From NCBI GenBank assembly GCA_902489375.1, contig CABTZP010000016.1:1-19416 (forward strand): 19,416 bases of DNA, written 5' to 3'. Below, in pieces: positions 15,101-19,416 of this stretch. Both the position numbers and the translations under genes were made by a program. The notes under the pieces are model-generated. The model saw only the letters and a program-made list of their open reading frames with translations. It was not told where the DNA came from and did not search any database. The DNA is from an uncultured Tissierellia bacterium. GTDB lineage: Bacteria; Bacillota; Clostridia; Tissierellales; Peptoniphilaceae. Each line of letters opens with the position of its first letter. Within the stretch, counting starts at the first letter, position 1.

Positions 15101-17812
15101 ATGGAAAAAAAGGAAAAGAATAAAAATCTAGTGAGGGAACGCTACGATGTTCGGGGAATGTCCTGCGCGGCCTGCGAACTCGCGGTGCAAAAAGCCGTAA
15201 AAAAACAGGGCGTGGATGACTGTGAGGTCAGCCTGATGACCAATTCTATGGAAGTTCGTTACGATCCCACGAAAATAAGCTCTGCTATGATCGAAAAAGC
15301 GGTAAAAGATGCGGGCTATGAAGCTTCCCTTCAAAGCCTTCCTCAGCCATTCAAAAACGCCTCCTCCAAAGAAAAAGAAAAATCAATTTTTGCGGAGCAA
15401 AAGGAGGAAATTGAAAGCCGACTTCGTCTTTCAGTCCCTTTCCTTTTTGTGCTCATGTATTTTAGCATGGGGTCAATGATTGGCTTTCCCATTCCCAGCT
15501 GGATGCAGGGGCCTGAAGGATCGTCTTCCTTTGCCCTGATTCAGCTTCTTTTGACCCTTCCCATCCTTTTCGTTAACCGGGTTTTCTTTGTTCGAGGCTT
15601 TTCGGCCCTTTTTCATCGCGCCCCCAATATGGACTCACTCATTGCCCTTGGAGCCTCGGCGGCGAGTCTCTATGGAATTTTCGCTCTTTTCCGGATCAAC
15701 TACGGTCTGGGCTTCGGTCATCCGGAAATTGTTCACACGTATATGCATGAACTCTATTTTGAAGGGGCGGCGATGATCTGCACCCTCATTACGGTCGGCA
15801 AATACCTTGAAGTGCGTTCAAAGATGAAGACCAGCTCTTCGCTTGAAGCCCTCATGGGCCTTCGGCCGGATACCGCAAGGCGAGTTGTGGAAGGGACTGA
15901 AAAAGAGGTCCCAGTGGAAATGATTCAGGTGGGAGATATTCTTTCGGTCAAACCGGGCGAACGAATCCCCTTGGATGGCGTGATCATCCAAGGGCAAAGC
16001 TCGGTGGATGAATCGGCTTTAACCGGAGAAAGCCTTCCGGTATTTAAAAAGGAAGGAGACCCGGTCACCGGGGCGACGATGAATCAAAGCGGATCTTTCC
16101 TTTTTCGGACAGAGGCAGTGGGCGAGGATACGGCGCTTTCTAAAATCATTGAACTTGTCCGGGAGGCCAACTCCTCAAAGGCCCCGATCCAGTCCCTGGC
16201 CGATCAAATTGCAGGAATTTTTGTCCCGGCCGTCATGGCCATCTCGCTGATCACCTTTTTTTCCTGGATTTTTTCGGGCACGTCCTTTGAATTTGCTCTT
16301 CGCCTGGCGATTAGCGTCCTGGTCATCTCCTGTCCCTGCGCCTTAGGATTGGCGACCCCGGTCGTTGTGATGGCGGCAACGGGCAAGGGTGCGGAAAATG
16401 GACTTTTGATTAAATCCGCCGGCGCCCTTCAGGAGCTTTATCAAGTGGATGGTTTTGTTTTTGATAAAACCGGAACCTTGACGGAAGGAAGGCCCTTTCT
16501 TACGGATCTTATCCTTTTTGACCCCTTCTGGACGGCGGATGATTTTTTAAAAGCCCTTTTTTCTCTGGAAAAAAATTCTGAACAGCCACTTGCCGAAGCC
16601 ATTGTCCGGGCGGGAGAAAAGAAGAAAATCCAGGCGCTTTCTGTAGAAAATTTCCTTTCCCTGCCCGGCCGAGGGGTCCAGGGCGAGCTTCTTTGGCCTT
16701 CTTTAGATAGGGAAAAGCGACTTTTTCTTCTTGGGGGAAATCGCCGGCTCATGGAAGAAAATGCAATTGATCTTTCCCAGGCTGAGAAAACGGCTTCGCT
16801 TTTGGCCGAAGAAGGAAAAACGCCCATGTATTTTGCGGCAGAGGGTGAACTGATCGGCCTTGCAGCGGCGGCGGACCAAGTGAAAAATACCAGCAAAAAA
16901 GCACTGGAAGACCTGCGGGAAAGAGGGGTAAAGTCCCTCATGCTGACGGGCGATAATGAAAAAACGGCCAAGGCCATCGCAGAATCCTTGGATCTTACCG
17001 ATTTTCGGGCGGAAGTTCTTCCCCAGGATAAGGATGCCACGATCCGAGCCCTTCAGGAATCCGGTTCTTCCGGAAAGGGTCCGGAAAAATGGGCCATGGT
17101 CGGAGACGGGATCAATGATGCTCCCGCGCTTAGTCGGGCAAGGGTTGGCATTGCCATCGGCGCGGGGACGGATGTTGCGATGGATTCTGCGGATCTTGTC
17201 CTGGTACGGTCGGACCTTCAGGATGTGGTCGCCGCTTATGACCTCTCCAAAGAGACCATGCGAAAAATTAAACAGAATTACTTTTGGGCTTTCTTTTACA
17301 ATGTGATCTGCATCCCGGTTGCCGCGGGCCTTTTTTATCCGAAGTTTGGGCTTTCGTTAAATCCTATGATTGCCGCGGGAGCAATGAGTCTTTCTTCTCT
17401 TTTTGTTGTCAGCAATGCCCTGCATCTTCGAAGCTTTCACTTTGATCGGTCCGCTTCCTATCAGGCAAGGGAGGAAGATTCAAGAACATGGCAGGTCCAG
17501 TATTGGGTAAAAGAGGGTACAAAGAAAAATGAAGGCCAAGAACAGAATGTAAAAAAGCCCGGTCAAAAGAATCGGGAGAAAATTCAAGAAAGGAAAAAAC
17601 GTATGGAGAAAACCTTAAAAATCGAAGGGATGATGTGCGGCCACTGCAAGCTGAATGTGGAAAAGGCTTTAAATGAGATGGACGGGGTCCAGGCACAGGT
17701 GGATCTGGAAGGCGGAAAAGCGCATGTGAAAGCGGACCATGAAATCCTGGAAGAGGACTTTAAAAAAGTCATTGACCAGGCCGGATACAAAATGACCGGT
17801 TTTGTGGAGTAA
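15101..17812 (+). CDS. copA: Cu+-exporting P1B-type ATPase with N- and C-terminal HMA domains
   Basis: A 903-aa membrane pump that exports Cu+ at the cost of ATP. Seen: N-terminal metal-binding domain with Cys22/Cys25 in GMSCAAC, the TGES phosphatase loop at 308-311, CPC at 411-413 in the transport helix, phosphorylation Asp455 in DKTGTLT, TGD at 616-618 and GDGINDAP at 668-675. The P1B-1 (Cu+) signatures are complete: CPCx6P, Nx6YNx4P (726-739) and Mx2SS (762-766). After a charged linker of about 55 residues a second HMA domain (835-903) carries Cys846 and Cys849 in MCGHC. The usual SEHP motif of the nucleotide-binding domain reads SEQP (Gln495). ATG at 15101 has AAAGGA 9 bases upstream. It is divergent from ftsH and followed by a terminator. 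Confidence 0.95.
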   Translation: MEKKEKNKNLVRERYDVRGMSCAACELAVQKAVKKQGVDDCEVSLMTNSMEVRYDPTKISSAMIEKAVKDAGYEASLQSLPQPFKNASSKEKEKSIFAEQKEEIESRLRLSVPFLFVLMYFSMGSMIGFPIPSWMQGPEGSSSFALIQLLLTLPILFVNRVFFVRGFSALFHRAPNMDSLIALGASAASLYGIFALFRINYGLGFGHPEIVHTYMHELYFEGAAMICTLITVGKYLEVRSKMKTSSSLEALMGLRPDTARRVVEGTEKEVPVEMIQVGDILSVKPGERIPLDGVIIQGQSSVDESALTGESLPVFKKEGDPVTGATMNQSGSFLFRTEAVGEDTALSKIIELVREANSSKAPIQSLADQIAGIFVPAVMAISLITFFSWIFSGTSFEFALRLAISVLVISCPCALGLATPVVVMAATGKGAENGLLIKSAGALQELYQVDGFVFDKTGTLTEGRPFLTDLILFDPFWTADDFLKALFSLEKNSEQPLAEAIVRAGEKKKIQALSVENFLSLPGRGVQGELLWPSLDREKRLFLLGGNRRLMEENAIDLSQAEKTASLLAEEGKTPMYFAAEGELIGLAAAADQVKNTSKKALEDLRERGVKSLMLTGDNEKTAKAIAESLDLTDFRAEVLPQDKDATIRALQESGSSGKGPEKWAMVGDGINDAPALSRARVGIAIGAGTDVAMDSADLVLVRSDLQDVVAAYDLSKETMRKIKQNYFWAFFYNVICIPVAAGLFYPKFGLSLNPMIAAGAMSLSSLFVVSNALHLRSFHFDRSASYQAREEDSRTWQVQYWVKEGTKKNEGQEQNVKKPGQKNREKIQERKKRMEKTLKIEGMMCGHCKLNVEKALNEMDGVQAQVDLEGGKAHVKADHEILEEDFKKVIDQAGYKMTGFVE
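17589..17605 (+). promoter_or_regulatory. Possible internal start site for a CopZ-like chaperone inside copA
   Basis: AAAGGA (17589-17594) stands 8 bases before an in-frame ATG at 17603, codon 835 of copA. Translation from here would give a free 69-aa HMA protein, MEKTLKIEGMMCGHC onwards, the size and sequence type of the copper chaperone CopZ. Whether the ribosome uses this site is unknown; A/G-rich codons in the linker could give the same pattern by chance. Confidence 0.35.
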
Positions 17813-17914
17813 ATCTAAGCTCAAAGCCCTTCATCGGACGGGTCCCTTCTTTCTCTTCCCGGCCGCGGCAGGGCCGGATAAAAAAGACTTTTTACAGATC
17901 ATCAAAAAACCATT

Positions 17915-17939
17915 GCCGCCGGCGAACCGGCGGCTTTTT
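17915..17939 (+). terminator. Intrinsic terminator downstream of copA
   Basis: A perfect 8-bp GC stem, GCCGCCGG with CCGGCGGC, closed by a CGAA tetraloop and followed by TTTTT. It lies about 100 bases after the copA stop. A second palindrome, CCGGCC/GGCCGG at 17859-17877, precedes it but lacks a T run directly after it. The 196-base gap to the next gene contains no other clear signal except a -10 box. Confidence 0.9.
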
Positions 17940-17956
17940 CATGCCCCGGCTTAGTG

Positions 17957-17962
17957 TATAAT
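17957..17962 (+). promoter_or_regulatory. Candidate -10 box for the 77-aa membrane protein gene
   Basis: A perfect TATAAT lies 46 bases before the ATG at 18009, immediately after the copA terminator. No good -35 box is visible, as the expected place is the T run of the terminator. Position between a terminator and a gene supports it; the missing -35 weakens it. Confidence 0.45.
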
Positions 17963-18008
17963 AATGGTAATATTTCAATGGTCCTGAAACCAGGAAAGGA
18001 AAGAAAGA

Positions 18009-18242
18009 ATGCTAAAGCTTCGCAGACAAGCGCTCCATTACCGAAAAATTGTTGATCTTTCCTTTTTTGCCTGCCTGATTTCAGCGATCATTTTCATGAG
18101 CAAAACCCATGTCCTTCTCGGCACGGTTTGCGGTGTTTTTTATCTTCTCTTTGCGATTTCAACAATCTGCCACTATATCCCCTATCTTTATTATAAAACC
18201 CTCTATTACAGGGATTTAAGGAGGCGGGGGCTGCTAAAATAA
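18009..18242 (+). CDS. Small uncharacterised membrane protein, 77 aa
   Basis: I recognise no family. A basic N-terminus (MLKLRRQALHYRK) is followed by two hydrophobic segments at about 16-30 and 35-58 with a short turn (MSKTHV) between, and a basic Tyr-rich C-terminus (YYKTLYYRDLRRRGLLK). By the positive-inside rule both ends should face the cytoplasm. AAAGGA about 8 bases before ATG 18009, a -10 box upstream and a terminator directly after the stop all support a real gene. Function unknown; it is the only gene of its transcription unit. Confidence 0.7.
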   Translation: MLKLRRQALHYRKIVDLSFFACLISAIIFMSKTHVLLGTVCGVFYLLFAISTICHYIPYLYYKTLYYRDLRRRGLLK

Positions 18243-18277
18243 AAAAGCCGCTGGAAAGGTTCATTTCAAGCGGTTTT
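18241..18277. terminator. Bidirectional terminator between the small gene and tRNA-Pro
   Basis: CCGCTGGAAA (18248-18257) pairs with TTTCAAGCGG (18264-18273) with one mismatch and a 6-base loop. On the plus strand TTTT follows; on the minus strand a run of six T follows almost at once, making it the stronger terminator for the tRNA gene. Confidence 0.85.
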
Positions 18278-18284
18278 CTTAGAA

Positions 18285-18358
18285 TCGGAGTGAGAGGATT
18301 TGAACCTCCGGCCCCTTGTCCCCCAGACAAGTGCGCTACCGGACTGCGCCACACCCCG
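18285..18358 (-). tRNA. tRNA-Pro, anticodon GGG
   Basis: A 74-base cloverleaf reads on the minus strand: acceptor CGGGGTG/CACTCCG (one G-U pair), D stem GCGC/GCGC, anticodon stem CTTGT/ACAAG with loop CTGGGGG (anticodon GGG at 18324-18322), variable loop GGGCC, and T arm GGAGG-TTCAAAT-CCTCT. The discriminator base is A. The 3' CCA is not encoded, as TTC follows, so it must be added after transcription. It reads CCC and CCU proline codons. It stands alone between its own promoter and terminator. Confidence 0.96.
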
Positions 18359-18377
18359 ATGGTTTTTCAATAGACTA

Positions 18378-18405
18378 ATCCTATCACAAATTAAAAGACT
18401 GTCAA
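18378..18405 (-). promoter_or_regulatory. Promoter of the tRNA-Pro gene
   Basis: A perfect -35 TTGACA (18405-18400), a 16-base spacer and an extended -10, TGATAGGAT, with its hexamer at 18383-18378, on the minus strand. Transcription would begin near 18371, about 13 bases before the mature tRNA 5' end. This is the best sigma-A promoter in the window, as expected for a stable RNA gene. Confidence 0.8.
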
Positions 18406-18474
18406 TCTTTTTGGCTAAACTTCATTTCCCTCACGCTCACAAGATGGATTCTTCCGGTGGATCGGCCAGTCAGA

Positions 18475-18503
18475 TTGAAGGAGAAAATCCCATGGTTTAC
18501 AAT
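18475..18503 (+). promoter_or_regulatory. Candidate promoter for the HerA-like ATPase gene
   Basis: TTGAAG (18475-18480) and TACAAT (18498-18503) are 17 bases apart, matching consensus at 4/6 and 5/6. Transcription would start near 18510, about 45 bases before the ATG at 18556. The same bases also contain a ribosome-binding-like AAGGAG followed by a 16-codon open frame, an alternative reading that would need a promoter further upstream. Confidence 0.5.
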
Positions 18504-18555
18504 AAAAATAAGGTTTTTGAGTCATCAATGCGAAAAAAATAAAGGGGATATGGTG

Positions 18556-19416
18556 ATGAAAGACTATGAAAAGCTGGGCCTTTTTTACCTGGGTAAAGAA
18601 GTGGATCCGGCCACAATGAAAAAGACAGACGCTTACTATCTCTATGATTCGAGGGATCTGACAACCCATGCCGTTATTGTTGGCATGACCGGGAGCGGGA
18701 AAACGGGCCTTGCCATTGATCTTTTAGAGGAGGCGGCGATTGATCAGATCCCGGCTCTGATCATTGATCCAAAAGGCGATATGGCCAACCTTCTTTTACA
18801 ATTCCCTGCCCTTCGAAAAGAGGATTTTAAACCCTGGATCCCAGAGATCCGGGGCGAAAATCCTGATCAGCAGGCAGAAAAGATAGCGGCGCAATGGAAG
18901 AAGGGACTGGCCGATTGGGATCAAGAGCCGGAGCGGATCGACCTGTTAAAAAATTCTGTTGATTTTTCTGTGTATACGCCTGGATCTAATCGTGGCAAGA
19001 CCCTGGCCTTTTTTACTCCGCCTTCCCGTCCTTCCGAGCCCCTGATGGAGGATTCTGAGGCTCTTTCCGCCTACCTCTCCACTTCGGTTTCCAGCCTCCT
19101 TTCCCTGGCTGGCATCGAGGAGGACCCTCTGACGGGGCCCAGTGCAATTCTTCTTTCCAACCTTTATCTGGATGCCTGGCAAAGCGGTGAGGATCTGGAC
19201 TTTGTGGGACTGGTTTCCGCGATCCAAAATCCTCCCATGAAAAAGATGGGCGTCTTAGATATGGAGACCTTTTATCCTAAGGAAAAACGGCTTAGCCTCA
19301 TTCAAAAGCTCAACCGTCTCTTCGCTTCCCCTGTCTTTGCGCAATATATGCAGGGGGAACCGATGGATATCCAAAAACTTCTATACACCCAGGAAGGACG
19401 GCCCAGGCACAGCATC
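18556..19416 (+). CDS. HerA/FtsK-like ATP-binding protein, 3' end beyond the window
   Basis: The first 287 codons of an open frame that runs off the window. Residues 32-50 (SRDLTTHAVIVGMTGSGKT) carry a Walker A motif at 43-50, followed by a conserved IIDPKGDMANLLLQFP at 69-84. This arrangement fits the HerA/DUF87-type ATPases of the FtsK-HerA superfamily, many of which have a large C-terminal part not visible here. The arginine finger and C-terminal domain cannot be checked. AAAGGGG at 18541-18547 is 8 bases before ATG 18556; in-frame ATG 18550 and GTG 18553 are too close to it. The role is unknown; HerA-like ATPases pump or unwind DNA, but this subgroup lacks an assigned function that I can recall. 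Confidence 0.85.
   Translation, partial: MKDYEKLGLFYLGKEVDPATMKKTDAYYLYDSRDLTTHAVIVGMTGSGKTGLAIDLLEEAAIDQIPALIIDPKGDMANLLLQFPALRKEDFKPWIPEIRGENPDQQAEKIAAQWKKGLADWDQEPERIDLLKNSVDFSVYTPGSNRGKTLAFFTPPSRPSEPLMEDSEALSAYLSTSVSSLLSLAGIEEDPLTGPSAILLSNLYLDAWQSGEDLDFVGLVSAIQNPPMKKMGVLDMETFYPKEKRLSLIQKLNRLFASPVFAQYMQGEPMDIQKLLYTQEGRPRHSI

Noticed and set aside
16441..17040. A 199-codon open frame antisense to copA
   Set aside because: It mirrors the P- and N-domains of CopA, is Ser/Arg-rich and has no recognisable domain.
18300..18542. An 80-codon plus-strand frame running through the tRNA-Pro gene
   Set aside because: Its first third is the complement of the tRNA and it lacks a ribosome binding site at its start. 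Only its last 16 codons have a plausible independent start, reported as a finding.
1..19416. CRISPR arrays, insertion sequences, prophage or defence genes
   Set aside because: I looked for regularly spaced repeats, terminal inverted repeats, transposase or integrase motifs and toxin-antitoxin-like pairs and found none. The HerA-like ATPase could belong to a defence locus, but its partners are outside the window and its subgroup looks like a general cellular ATPase.

Overview
The window is about 50% GC, with Shine-Dalgarno sites of the AGGAG type, TATAAT-like -10 boxes and U-run hairpin terminators. Its gene content (FtsH with Sua5/YwlC, Upp and MurA; RecD2; ComF; a PucR/CdaR-type regulator; a COG2509 flavoprotein) points to a Bacillota, most likely a Clostridia-like anaerobe. 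This placement is inference from gene families; no rRNA is present to confirm it. The first 22 bases match an Illumina adapter, so the left edge is a raw contig end and not biology.

Layout. Bases 1-149 hold adapter, then the terminator of a gene that is missing. At 156-1337 (+) lies a class III CoA-transferase, which shares a bidirectional terminator with the convergent pair 3904-1360 (-): a COG2509 flavoprotein followed by a PucR-type regulator. Divergent from these, 4097-5510 (+) is a two-gene unit, an unrecognised 182-aa protein overlapping galU. A terminator separates galU from a convergent seven-gene run on the minus strand, 14815 down to 5630: ftsH, ywlC (Sua5), upp, murA, recD2, comF and a D-2-hydroxyacid dehydrogenase, with overlaps or gaps of at most 54 bases. 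Divergent from ftsH, 15101-17812 (+) encodes a Cu+-exporting P1B-type ATPase with an N-terminal and a C-terminal metal-binding domain. Then come a 77-aa membrane protein (+), a tRNA-Pro(GGG) gene (-) with its own promoter and terminator, and the first 287 codons of a HerA/FtsK-like ATPase (+) cut by the window end.

How the genes fit together. The minus-strand run is a housekeeping cluster: membrane proteolysis (FtsH), tRNA t6A modification (YwlC), uracil salvage (Upp), peptidoglycan precursor synthesis (MurA), DNA repair helicase (RecD2) and DNA uptake (ComF). GalU feeds UDP-glucose to envelope glycans. CopA handles copper stress. The PucR regulator probably controls its own operon and perhaps the neighbouring CoA-transferase.

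I see no CRISPR array, prophage, insertion sequence or defence system, and no intergenic stretch longer than 300 bases. Most of the window is ordinary core genome. The points most worth a second look are in CopA (a Gln in place of the nearly invariant His of the SEHP motif, and a CopZ-like tail with its own ribosome binding site), the unknown gene coupled to galU, and the long comF/dehydrogenase overlap.
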